Source of the DNA: Panax quinquefolius
Taxonomy: Eukaryota > Streptophyta > Magnoliopsida > Apiales > Araliaceae
Direction: 5' to 3'
Length of the DNA stretch: 64,000 bases
Assembly: GCA_020205615.1 (NCBI GenBank)
Contig: JAINUW010000512.1
Span: 248,001-312,000 of the forward strand
Below are positions 31,893 to 43,240 of the stretch, in pieces. The position numbers were made by a program, and so were the translations under genes. The notes under the pieces are model-generated. The model ran no database searches. It was not told the origin of the DNA and worked only from the letters and a program-made list of their open reading frames with translations. Each line of letters begins with the position of its first letter. Positions within the stretch are counted from its first letter, which is position 1.

Positions 31893-34425
31893 GGTTCTGT
31901 AATACCCCAACTTTTATAAATAAAGATGAATTTTCTATAAATATTATTTTTAAATATTATGGAGTAAAATTGATATAATAGTTGTGGGTAATATTTATAA
32001 ATTTTGCAAAGTAAGCAAATTGTTATAAAATATTCGTTTGGTCGGGGGAATATTCTTTTTGTCGGAAAATATTCGTACGACGGCTCAATCATTGGTGGAC
32101 CCCACAACGGAAGTATTGTCGTAGTTAGAAAATGACAAAATTATCTTTTTATAAAAATACTACAGAGGAGGTGTTATCGTTAAAAGCGTTGAACTACCCG
32201 GTAGTAAAAATACGATGTCTGGCGTGGTTGATAAGTAGTATTACGCAGTATTGATTATTGATGCTTTACGTGAGAAGTCACTACATTTATACTCAATTAT
32301 TGCTCTGATAATTCTTGCATCATATCTCTTATATTATTGATTCAATTATCACAAGATTATAAATCAGTATAATATGTTATATTATTAAATCAATAATTGA
32401 GACGACAAGTTATAAATGATTAATAATTGTTGAAAGATTAAATATGTGTTGATTAAAAATAAAATAATTTGTGGTAATATTTATTCAATCCTTGATGTAT
32501 ATAAAAAGTGCATTATGAGACGTTTGTAGTAAGTTTGGTTATTTTATGGGGGCCCATATGTCATCATCTAAGAGTCTCTTAAATCAATCGTAATTACATT
32601 CCTCAATAGTAATTACCTTAAATCGATAAGTAATTACCTTCATCAATAGTAATTACCTTCGTCAATAGTAATTACCTTCGTCAATAGTAATTACCTTTAC
32701 CAGTCGTCTAACCACTTGCCGTTTCATATTACAGGCGTTGAACCACTTGTCGTTTCACATTACAGGCGTTGAACCAATTGTCGTTTCACATTACAAGCGT
32801 CAAACCACTTTTCTTTTCACATCACCAGTCGTCAAGCCATTTGCCTTTTCACATGGCAAGTGCTAAGCTAGAAATCTTCTATAAATAGAGGCCTAGTGCT
32901 TCATTATTTTTCACGAATTCATTCAAGCTATAGAGAGAGAAAGTATAGAGAGAATAAGAGAGAAAGAAGAAGAGTATTCATTCTACACCTCTCTGCAGTA
33001 TTCAATCTCTACTAAAGTAAAGTAGGGTGTTATTCTTTCTTATTCATGAAGAGAAGAAGGCTGTTGTTATTCCATTGCTTATTATTACATTGGAATAACA
33101 TGTATACGTGATTTTACCTATACTTGGTGACATTATTTTATTATTATGTTGGAACATCACATGCGTGTGTTTTTTACAGGACTTGGTTAAAATCTTTTTA
33201 TTATTATTACATTTGGAACATCCACATGCTGTGTGTTTTACAGGACTGGTTCCATTCTTTATTATTCTGTTGAAATATCCACATGCATGCGTTTTACATG
33301 GGACTGGTTCCGTTATTTATTATTACATTGGAATAACTCGCCTGCATGGGATCTATCGCATGCATGTTGATTTCTTTTGTTATTCCATTCTTTATTATAC
33401 TCGGTTGGTTAAAACTTTGACTTTATACTCCATGAAATTAGTGGAATATCCTCGATATTTGCGCTTCATCTAAAGTATCCTTTCATGGAAATATTCTTCT
33501 GAGAAAACTTGAATTTTACTCTACAAAGCGAGATCGTGTTGACAATTTGGACGTTATTAGTTCTGAATAACTTAATTCTTGAACTTGTTTTTATTGAATT
33601 CTTATATCATTGTCATCATCCTCATGTTTATATTATGTTTGAAAGTCATACGTGGCACTGTAGTGCGTAGATGGACTTGGTATGATTATGAATGAGGATT
33701 ATTGATTGTAATCATTTAATAGTAATGTTACAAATGATGTGGTAAAAAGTCCTCATTGGCTATATAGTGCATTGATGGATGGTTGTTGGCATGATCATGA
33801 CCATTGATGAATACACAAATATCCTTGGCCCGTAGTGCATGAAATTTGTGGTCGTGACCCTAATGAATATCATTGGTAGTGAAGTGAGGGGATGATGTGG
33901 ATTATTTATTGTCGAGTCTCGGCGATAAAAGTGATGAAAACTTTTAAATCATAAAAGATAGTAGATTCTATTTTCTACTTGACTCTTTTAATGGATTCTT
34001 TGGTTCATTGTGATTAAACTTGATGTTTATTATATTTTATCGGTTTAACCTTTGTTGAAGGCTAATGATATTATCTTAGTCATAATATTTCTTCTTTGGG
34101 CTAGTTGAGCTCACCCTTTTCTTTCACCGTTTCTCTTGAGAAATGAGAATATAGTTGGGACCAGTCGGGGAGCGGAGTAATGGTCCAGAGGATAGCATTA
34201 GTAGTCCTCACTATTCTGTGAAATAGTGTGATAATAATTGTAATGAGGACTCCTTTTGAGTTTGTATAATCTCTAGTAGACAATATTTGTATTCAAACTC
34301 ACAGTTTATGTTTTGTCGTATTGTACACGACAGTTGTATTAGTAAGTTGTATTTGAATTCTGTACTATGTATCTGGCGACCCAAGATGGGTGATGTATAC
34401 CTAATTTTGGGGGCGTCACAGGTTC
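31893..34425 (-). mobile_element. Solo LTR of family A (A2 subtype) with perfect 5-bp target duplication
   Basis: LTR 31898-34420 (TGTAATACCCCAACTT...GGGGGCGTCACA, plus-strand reading) is flanked by ggttc at 31893-31897 and 34421-34425. Removing it and one ggttc rejoins family B internal DNA collinear with 47180-47280. No internal gypsy sequence accompanies it, so it is a solo LTR left by LTR-LTR recombination. In this reading its sequence is the reverse complement of the LTR at 36621-39354. On the element's own strand TGTAA is the LTR start, so this copy is in plus orientation, opposite to the other family A copies. Confidence 0.85.
32590..33400. repeat. Minisatellites inside the A2 solo LTR
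   Basis: Three blocks: copies of about 19 bases of 'cgtcaatagtaattacctt' (32600-32695); copies of about 40 bases of 'ttacaggcgttgaaccacttgtcgtttcaca' (32700-32860); and four units of about 60-65 bases around 'attattacattggaacatccacatgcgtgttttacaggactggttccattcttt' (33080-33380). All three have inverted counterparts in the LTR at 36621-39354. Confidence 0.75.
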
Positions 34426-34499
34426 GGCAATAATTCCATCATGGAACTGATGGGTGAAGGAGTGAAATACCAAACTAATGGAAGTTGGTATTTGACCAT

Positions 34500-35151
34500 C
34501 AGTTTGAACTGATTGATTAATATTGACCATCTGCAAGCAAACGCTATCTTCGGGTACCTCCGTCTCAAATACAAAGAAGCCGAAGAGGATACCGAAGAGA
34601 ATGCCGAAGAGAATCTGCTTAGAAGGAGAAAGCCATTCTGAAGTCTGTGTTGGCAAAAGAAAGAAGCAACCTTGACATTGTTCTTCTCAACAATGAATGA
34701 ATTCGGAAGGATCTCGACAAGGTCAAAAAAGAGTTGAAGACGATCAAGGCCACACATCGGGTCATCACAGATATAAATGTCGACTTGCTTCCGAAGAATG
34801 AAATTTTGACGAAGAAGAATGAAGATCTGGCCGAGTCCAATCAGAGCCTGGCGAAGCAAAATAACAATATCCACGCTAAAGAGGCAAGATATATGGCACT
34901 TTGTCAAAAGCTTGAAGAGGAACTCCGATAACTTCGGGCCCTTAGGAACTTGGATTTGCCATTGACCGAAGATATTTGTAAGGAGATCCAAGCAAAATAC
35001 AGAAAACCCGCCGAGCTGAACGATTAGATCGTCCATATATATGCCAAATGATATGAAATCTGCCGAAGTAAAGACAAGAAAAAGCTCGGGCCAAGGTAGA
35101 TCCATCTCTTCTAGACTCTTCAGATGGTGACGATGACAAGGAAGAATCCTG
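34500..35151 (+). pseudogene. Coiled-coil reading frame of family B (broken), antisense to the element's LTR orientation
   Basis: Plus-strand codons give heptad-rich, highly charged sequence: YLRLKYKEAEEDTEENAEEN, SNLDIVLLNNE, DLDKVKKELKTIKATHRVI, then ILTKKNEDLAESNQSLAKQN and ALCQKLEEELR, and an acidic tail DPSLLDSSDGDDDKEES followed by a stop at 35149-35151. Stops or frameshifts interrupt it near 34630, 34690, 34930, 35026 and 35060. A damaged second copy lies inverted at 46464-47150. The style (coiled coil plus acidic C-terminus) recalls extra ORFs carried by some plant gypsy elements. No catalytic domain is visible and the function is unknown. Confidence 0.5.
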
Positions 35152-35485
35152 AAGATTACCTCTCCTTATCTTTAGCTGTAGAACTTTCTGTAAAAATTCT
35201 AACTTGTTGTGAACAGTTAATATTAAAATATCAACTTCATGCCTTATTACTTCTGAGTGAACATTTCTTGTCAATAATTGATCATCAATCAACTTGAAAA
35301 CTGCACAGGTGCCTTTTATCTTAAATTGTTAGTCAATAATCAAGCAAATTATATAACAGTTAAGAACAATAATAATATAATCCGAACTCAACACTTGAAC
35401 AAAATAAAGTAATGCATACTTATCGTTACCGAAGTGTGAGACAGATCATGCGTAAGGTGAATTCGGCTGATCCTCTTTGCACCAT

Positions 35486-35950
35486 CTAGATCTTGTTTAC
35501 CACTCGGGGTAGAATAAGTATATAAGGACATTTGTTTACCACTCGGGGTAGAACAATTTTATAAGGGCCATGGAATTTGTCTACCACACGGGGTAACAAA
35601 TTCATAAGGACACTCCTGACAATAAGGCTGCCATCGAATGGCCAGCGAGTCCGACCATACCTCCTTACTTCATTGCATTTTGTTTACCACTCGCGGTAAA
35701 TCAAAATTAAAAGGACCATGGAATTTGTCTACCACGCAGGGTATAACAAAACCATAAGGACACTCCTGCCGAAAAGGCTACCATCGAATGGTCAGCGAGT
35801 CCACCCCGTCCTCCTTACTTCGGTGCCCATTGATTTACCACCCTTGGGAAAAACAATATTAAAAGAACCATAGGATTTGTCTACCACACGGGGTAACAAA
35901 TAAATAGGCTGCCATCGAATGGTCAGCGAGTCCGACCATACCTCCTTACA
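35486..35950. repeat. Tandem repeats of about 150 bp in family B
   Basis: Three units, beginning near 35532, 35679 and 35829 (plus a partial one at 35490). Each holds 'ttgtttaccactcggggta', 'ggaatttgtctaccacacggggtaacaaa', 'ggctRccatcgaatggYcagcgagtcc' and 'cctccttact'. The last unit is shorter by an internal deletion. Confidence 0.85.
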
Positions 35951-36620
35951 CTATTGTGAACTTAGGACAAATAGGAAGAAGATCAGTTGTGAAAAAGTGA
36001 ATCTTTTGTCTTTGAATCCTCGAACTTGAACGACTGCATTGATTGTCCGAAGTAGAATATTTGTCTGCACACAACATCCACGAGCTCTGCTTCTGCTAAT
36101 TGGGACATAAACCTCCTCAAAGCTTCTTCTGAATGGTCCGGTCTTTTGCAGCTTTAGATGGATTTCTTCGAAGACAAGTACCATGCAGGCGGTGTGCCCT
36201 CGGTGGATTCCCGGAGTGTGATTTACGGATCTATTTGGTGGAGATTTTTGTCCTTTGTGGTGAGAATACTCGAGGCGTAATGCCTTATTTGTATTCTAAG
36301 GTGTATACTCTCTGGATCAACTTATTCGTCTGCTGCGACCATAATCTCGAGAACCGATATAGTGAGGTACCCTCTTCGGATGCTCAGGAGTATGGTTCCT
36401 TGGTCTTCTTCGGCCATGAGGATCATCTTGAGACATGTCTTCAAAGTGTATAGACTGTTTTACTACGTCTTTCAGACTGGACATAATTGGACGCCTCGTC
36501 CTTCAGCTCTGTCATCCGAAGTATCTGCTCCAGCTCTGCCATCCGAAGGATCTGCACCAACTTTTGCCAATAGAAGGAGCTGCATCTGACTCACGCCATC
36601 AATGATCTCAGATTAACTCG

Positions 36621-39354
36621 TGGCGCCCCAAAATTAGGTATACATCACCCATCTTGGGTCGCCACTTACATGGTATGTAAATTAAATACAACTTATTAAT
36701 ATAATCGCTTTGTGTATAATAATACGATATAAATCGTGAGTTTAAATACAAATATCGTCTACTAGATATTATACAAACTCAAATAAAAAGTCCTTATTAC
36801 AATTATTATCACACTATTTCACGAATAGTGAGGACTACTAATCTTATCTTGAGGACCATTATTCGTTCCCCGACTCGTCCCAAATTTATATTCTCATTTC
36901 TAAAAGAAACGGTGAAAGAAAGGGTGAGCTCAACTAGCCCAAGAAGAAATATTATAACTAAGATAATGCGAATAAATTATCAATAGTCTTCAACAATGTT
37001 AAACCGATAAAATACAATGATAAAACGGTTTAAGCTGCGCATGGAATACGCAATCCATTAAAAAAGTCAAGTAGAAAATAAAATCTACTATCTTTTATGA
37101 TTTAAAAGGTTTTCATCAATTTTATCACTAAGACTCGGCTTTAATAAATAAACCACATCATCGAATCATCCCCGCACTACTGGCCAAGGATATTCTTTTT
37201 CATCACAATTATCAACGGGCAGAGAATATTGTGTAATCATTAATGGTCATAATCATACCAAAAACTATCCATCAATCGCATTACAAACCATCGAGGATTT
37301 TTACCACATCATTTGTAACATTACGGCCATGATTATACCGAATAATCCTCGGTCATAATCATACTAAGTCCATCCATCTACTACGTAAGCCACGGAACTT
37401 TAAAAAAATATAAACATGAGGATGATGACAATGATATAATAATTCAATAAAACAAGTTCAAGAATTATTTTATCTAGGAATTAATAACGCCCAAATTGTC
37501 AACACGATATCTTTACTTTGTAGAGTAAAATTCAAGAATGATCGGAAGAATATTTCCATGAAAAGATCTTTGGATGAAACGCAAATATCAAGAATATTCT
37601 ACTAATTTCATGGAGTATAGAAGTCAAAGTTTTAACCAATTGGGTATAATAAAGAATGGAATAACAAAAGAAATCACCATGCATGCGGTATTGCGATGAT
37701 GTAAAGTTATTCCATAGAATAATAATAACGGAACCGGTCGGTGAAATTCACACCAAGCAGGATGTTCAACAAGAATAATAAAGATGGAACCAAATCCAGG
37801 TGTAAAACACACGAGATAGGATATTCCAACAGAATGATAAAGAGCGGAACCAGTAGGTGTAAAACACATGTGAGCGAGGATGTTCCAGCAGAATAATAAA
37901 GATGGAACCGGTCGGTGTAAAAACACATGACAAGATGTTCCAACAGAATAATAGAAGAATGTCACCAAGTATAGGTAAACCACGATCTGAGTTATTATAG
38001 AATATAAGCAATGACAAGTTATTCCAATGAGAATAATAAAGAATGGAATAACAGAGGATTTCACCAAAGTATAGGGTATGCCACGTAATAAAAGTTATTC
38101 CAATGAATAATAAAGAATGGAATAATGAAGTTCTCTTCATGAATAAGAAAGAATAACACCCTTTACTTACTATTACAACAAATAATATCCCTTACCTATA
38201 AAAAAGTGAATATTGGAAAAGTGAAGAAGCAAAACTTTTTCTTCTTTCTCTCTATAGTTTCTCTCTAGTAGTTTCGTTGAATTCGTAAGAAATAATGAAG
38301 GAATGAGCTTCTATTTATAGAAAAACCGAGGGTGGCTCTTGGTCTTAACGAAGGTCAAAATGACTCTTCGTAATATTGAAGAGACAACTACTATTCATGA
38401 AGGGATAATTAACCCTTGGAACAATCAAGAGGCGCTTAACTCTTGGTAATATTGAAGGACAACTACTATTTGCGAAGGGGTAATTACTATCGACGAAGGT
38501 AATTACTATGAAGAAGGTAAATACTATCGACGAAGGTAATTACTATTCACAAAGGTAATTACTATTCACAAAGGTAATTACTATCGATTTAAGGTAAATA
38601 CTATCGATTGAAGGTAATTACTATTTACAAAGGTAATTACTTATTCACAAAGGTAATTACTATCGATTTAAGGTAAATATTATTTACAAAGGTAATTACT
38701 TATTCACAAAGGTAATTACTATCGATTTAATGGACTCTTAGATGATGACATATGGGCCCCCATAAAATAATCAAACTTACCACAAACGCCTCATAATGAC
38801 ACTTTTATACATCAAGGATTGAATAAATATTACCACAAATCATTTTATTTTTAATCAACACATATTTAATCTTTCAACAATTATTAATCATTTATAACTT
38901 GTCGTCTCAATTAATAATATAACATATTATATGAGATGATATTGTGACAATAATTGAATCAATAATATAAGAGATATGATGCAAAGAATTATGAAGAATA
39001 ATCGAGTATATGCTAAGTGACTTTCACGTAAAGATCAATAATCAATACCGTGTGCTACTACGCAACCATGCCAGACATCGTACTTTTACTACGGGTAGTT
39101 CAACAGCTTTTAACAGAATATTTAATAATACTTCCGTAGGGGTCCACCATCGATTGAAATATCGTCATTTAATATTCCCCGACAAAAAGAATATTCCCCA
39201 CCAAAACTAATATTTTATAACAACTTTGCTTACTTTTGCAAAATTTATAAATATTACCCACAACTATAACATTATATCAAATTTATTCCATAATATTCAA
39301 AAATAATATTTATAGAAAATTCATCTTTATTTATAAAAAAGTTTGGGTCTTACA
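36621..39354 (-). mobile_element. Family A LTR (A2 subtype)
   Basis: Starts tggcgccccaaaattaggta (36621) and ends gtttgggtcttaca (39354). It is nearly the inverse of the solo LTR at 31898-34420 in layout, including minisatellites at about 37700-38130 (60-base units with aagatggaaccggtcggtgtaaaacacatg) and 38460-38730 (ggtaattactat-cga units). Flanks are cactcg-like on the left and aaaacgctag on the right, with no target duplication, so at least one side has been rearranged. Confidence 0.75.
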
Positions 39355-40739
39355 AAAACGCTAGAATAACCAAAGTAGAAAATTTAATAAATTAATATTA
39401 AAATTTTTCCACAACTTCATACGCGACACTAACAATCTGAATTCAGCCTCCTAATCACATGTTAAATGAGTTTCAAAAATGAAAAAAATGTTTTTGTAAT
39501 TAAAAATATTTTAAACTTCCAAAATTAATTATTTGAACTTTGGAACTTCAATAATTCATAATAAATAGCCCTTTTATCAGAAAATTGAATCTCACGTCTT
39601 TTTATAGGAAATTCAATTCTCTACAACTTTGCGTAAGAAAGTTTTTCAAATTCCAAAGAAATTGACCAAATTCACAACAAGCGATTTTATTGTGCTATAA
39701 TCAAATTTCTAGAATAATTGTGTCCACCAACACACAAAATATGTGTTAAACATTTAATGCCACAAAATACTCTTCCTCCTCATATACTCATATATCCCAC
39801 ATTCATTATAAAATATCACCGTTAATATATTATTAAAATAATATATTTAAATGAATTATTTTATCGAAAAAGATAAAATATTAATTTTCATTAATTGTCA
39901 CATTAAAAATGTTCTCCATCTATATCCACATAAAATCAATATTTTCCTCATCATATAAATCATTAATTAATTATTCACAAATAATATTACTGAATCACAA
40001 GATCGGCAACTGTGCCGCTCCCAAGAAAGAAGAGGGGCTTTCAATAAGGATCTCTCCTCATCGACGCCAAGCAATTAGGTGACCAAACCTCTCCTTAGAT
40101 GTAACTTTCTAGACATTGCCAATAATGTTTTCTAATAATATTATTCAGATAATATGAATTATTGCTTCGATAATGGAAAATACCGTGTAATGTCAATTTA
40201 TTGAAACAACAAGAATATAAAATATCAACGCAAGAATTATTGAATCAATAAAATAAAATATCGAATAAGAATTATCGTAATAATTATTGAGTAAGGCCTT
40301 CTTCACGTAAGAATCAATAATTGGTGCAATACCGCGTGCTACTTGCTCAACAACGCCAGATTAGTGTGTTTTAACCAACCGGTATTCCAACAAGATAATT
40401 CGTGAATAACTACGCCGTTATTTATAAACAACTTATATTTGTCGTTTTCTTCATCCAATCGCTTTTCATTATGGGTCCACAAAAGATCAATTGCGTCAGC
40501 ATTTAATATTCCCGACAAGCATTTAATATTCCACGCACCAAACGAATATTCTCCGACAATAATGAATATTTTATAACCACTGCTTATTCAAATATTTATG
40601 TATTTTACCCATAACTATCCACATTAATCAAATCAACCCTTACTATTTCAAAATAATAAATTGAGGAGAATAAATTTCATTTATTAATAATTTGGGGTCT
40701 TACAACCTCCCTCCTTATGGAATTTCGCCTCTAAATTGA

Positions 40740-40965
40740 CGTGACGCATTCACAGTGTTTCAAAAGATGAGAATACCTCGCTTCCATTTCCGCTTCCAAC
40801 TCCCGTGTCATTTCCTCAATAAAGATGGTTTCTCCACAAAACTTTAACTTGTGGTATAACCTCAGACATAGGACAAGTTCTTTCTATCCAAGATCTTCGA
40901 CGCTTATCTCGTCCTGTGGGTTCTAACTCAACGACGTGGTTCGGTCGTCCACATATTTACGTAAC
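40740..40965 (-). pseudogene. Gypsy pol C-terminus (chromovirus-like end)
   Basis: Minus-strand frames read NVFHVSMLRKYV-like sequence, PTGRDKRRRSWIERTCPM and VIPQVKVLWRNH, then LEAEM-ARY-HLF-like codons before the polypurine tract: the typical end of plant gypsy polyproteins. Frameshifts separate these pieces. Confidence 0.6.
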
Positions 40966-41439
40966 ATCGACACGTGAAAAACGTTATGAACACGCGCCAT
41001 ACTTGGCAGAAACGAAGTCTATAGGCCACAGATTCCTATTCGATCGAGAATTTCAAATGGATTAATAAATCAAGGTTTCGAGCTTTCCTCACCTCACCGA
41101 TTCTCGCTTTTGAAATAACAACTTCTTGCACCTCCTTCTTCAAATTCATCACTCCGGTGTAGCTCGAATAAATTTTAACTTTATCGATTAAAGTCGATTA
41201 TACTCAGATATCATCACGTGGGTACCTAGAGTTTTCATCTCCATCTCTATTATTTGTAAATTATAATAAATTAGTCTTTGACAATATCGCACTCAGATTC
41301 AGATACGATCTTCTACTCAACACGCTACCTACCACGCTCGCTTTTCCAGGATGGCATGGTCGAACATGTTGAAATGAGTCTCTCTCGAGTTCTTCAAGCT
41401 CTTCCCACATTCCTTGCTCCATTCAATTTTGTATCTCTA

Positions 41440-41520
41440 CGAGTCATTGCGTTAATGGAATAGCGATTCGAGAATATCCTTCAACGAATCTCCGATAATA
41501 ACCAACTAAGCCTAGAAAGC
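41440..41520 (-). pseudogene. Gypsy RT/RNase H junction fragment
   Basis: On the minus strand: LVGYYRRFVEGYSRIAIPLT, the highly conserved stretch at the RT C-terminus of gypsy polymerases, followed at once by a stop (tga) and frame changes. The fingers/palm motifs with the catalytic Asp pair were not found upstream. Confidence 0.75.
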
Positions 41521-42359
41521 TACGATTTCGATTACCGACTTAGGTTGTTCTCAATCTGTGACTCATATCCCAACCTTGGATAAAGACGTTACATTAACAC
41601 CTATCGCTTTACTATCGCATGAATATGGTGTCCCTACTTGAGAGTCTCGCTTTGGTGCATTCCACAAAGGAAGTCACCAGATAAAGGCTCAGTACCAAAT
41701 TTATAGTTGAATTTTTAACTCCTCAAGTTCAATAGAGCCATTCGACATGAGATTTTAGAAATGAGTTTTTGTACCGGGTTCAAAGTCGATACAAAATTTA
41801 ATATCACTTTGGGAGTAAGCCAAGAAATTCTTCAGAAATACGCCAGAAAAATCAATAACAACAGGAATATTATTCAAATCGACGTGTCTTTATTCAAATC
41901 CATAACACGGACTAAGAAAACTCGACATCCGTAATAAAACGAATGACTTCATGGCTTGATATGAAAATGTTTGACTACAATGGTTTGATCTTGAATTCAA
42001 TAACAAAGTTGCTTAGAATATGAAAACTAACAACCTTGTAAAGTAATCAATTTTGCATGATGAGTAGTTAACCTTAAAATCACATCAAAAGCAAATATCT
42101 CTATGTAAATAAGGTTAATGTGTAATGTGATAGTGCCAACCTGAATCAAGCAAGATTTCTAAACAACGGATGTAATGAAAGTTTCTCCTAATGGAGTCTC
42201 CATAAATAAAGTCAAAGTCTCATTTCTCCGTAGTCAAGTTCAAACGTTGAGCGCAAAGCAAGAGAGATAAAAGAATGGGTAGAACCCAGATCTCAGTAAG
42301 GTATAAACTTCTGCAAGATTTTATAATTAACTAACCTGTATAACTTCGTTCGGGTTCCT

Positions 42360-43240
42360 CGATTTTGACCGGCCACGACAAACGCCTTCTAGAACCATTG
42401 AATTTGACTTTTTCGGGACATCCTTTTGAGTCACCATTTCACTGGATCTGGTTTCGATACCGTATAATCTCGAGCGATATGTCCTTCTTTTCCACAATTA
42501 TAGCATACCTTAAACTGCTAGGGCGTTTCAATGATATGTCTCTCTTCCCAGATTTGTAACATACGACCGATGGTCTTTCTCTCTCCTTGAACCGATACAT
42601 CATCGGCTACCGACGCTTCTTCACATGGTCGTTGTTAAATCTCCTTTTTAAAATCTCCTCCCGACTCGCTTCTTCTATTTTCATGGCTACGATTACCACC
42701 AGAGTGGTTACCGCTTTGTCCGTATTCTTCTTTCTCCACCGTTATCATTATTCTCGATGATCGCTATCTTCTAGATGATCCTCGTTATGGTCCCTCATTG
42801 AACGTATTTCGTTATCTCGCTTCTAACAACCGAGCCTCGCTGACAACATCCGATCAGAGAGAAAATTTATGAGAAATGAGATATCGACGATGCCAAAGTT
42901 TCAAACCTCTCGTAAACATCCGCCATACGCTCCTCATTCTCCACCAAATGAGGTGTAAACTCGATAACTCCGCGAACTTTGCCTCGATCGACACCGCCAT
43001 GTTATTCTCGCTTCAGCCTAATAAACTCCACTTCCTTCATACGATTTAATACTTTCGTGGAAGTACTTCTCATTGAATCTGCTTCAAACGCCTCCCACGA
43101 TACGCCGAAAAGTAATGGATGGGTACGCTTCACAAATTCCCACCAAGAATCCGCCTCGTTACATTTTAACATAAAAGTAGCGAATGGAACTTTCGCTCCT
43201 CCGCATCCCAAAACATCGAATATCTTGGTAATTTGTTTTG
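42360..43240 (-). pseudogene. Gypsy gag with damaged zinc knuckle
   Basis: Minus-strand codons at 43211-43002 give VPFATFMLKCNEADSWWEFV and VSWEAF, the retrotransposon gag signature, then a broken continuation with VLNRMKEVEFIRLKRE. A zinc-knuckle box CYNCGKEGHIAR lies at 42505-42470. The fourth ligand of the CX2CX4HX4C pattern is replaced (codon tat after Arg-Asp), so the knuckle is incomplete. Confidence 0.7.

Larger units (their letters stand above)
31552..36620 (-). mobile_element. Family B internal region, copy 1, interrupted by a solo LTR
   Basis: Internal DNA of a gypsy-like element, matching 46464-47441 in inverted orientation over 31552-31897 and 34421-35173. The rest (35174-36620) has no second copy in the window. 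It contains a triple 22-bp TATA-like repeat, a broken coiled-coil reading frame on the plus strand, about 150-bp tandem repeats and uncharacterised DNA up to the family A LTR at 36621. No gag-pol domain was recognised, so the lineage (Tat/Ogre/Retand-like is possible because of tandem repeats and an antisense extra ORF) is an inference. Confidence 0.55.

Noticed and set aside
33108..33473. Open frame with repeated hydrophobic segments (and its counterpart at 37624-38067)
   Set aside because: The repeats come from LTR minisatellites. There is no conserved frame between the two copies and no start or splice context.
34416..35105. A 229-codon open frame on the minus strand
   Set aside because: It is the reverse shadow of the coiled-coil frame. 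Its leucine/phenylalanine-rich peptide arises from complementing Glu/Lys codons.
36133..36589. Two overlapping plus-strand open frames in family B
   Set aside because: No recognisable motif and no second copy in the window to test conservation; kept only as uncharacterised element DNA.
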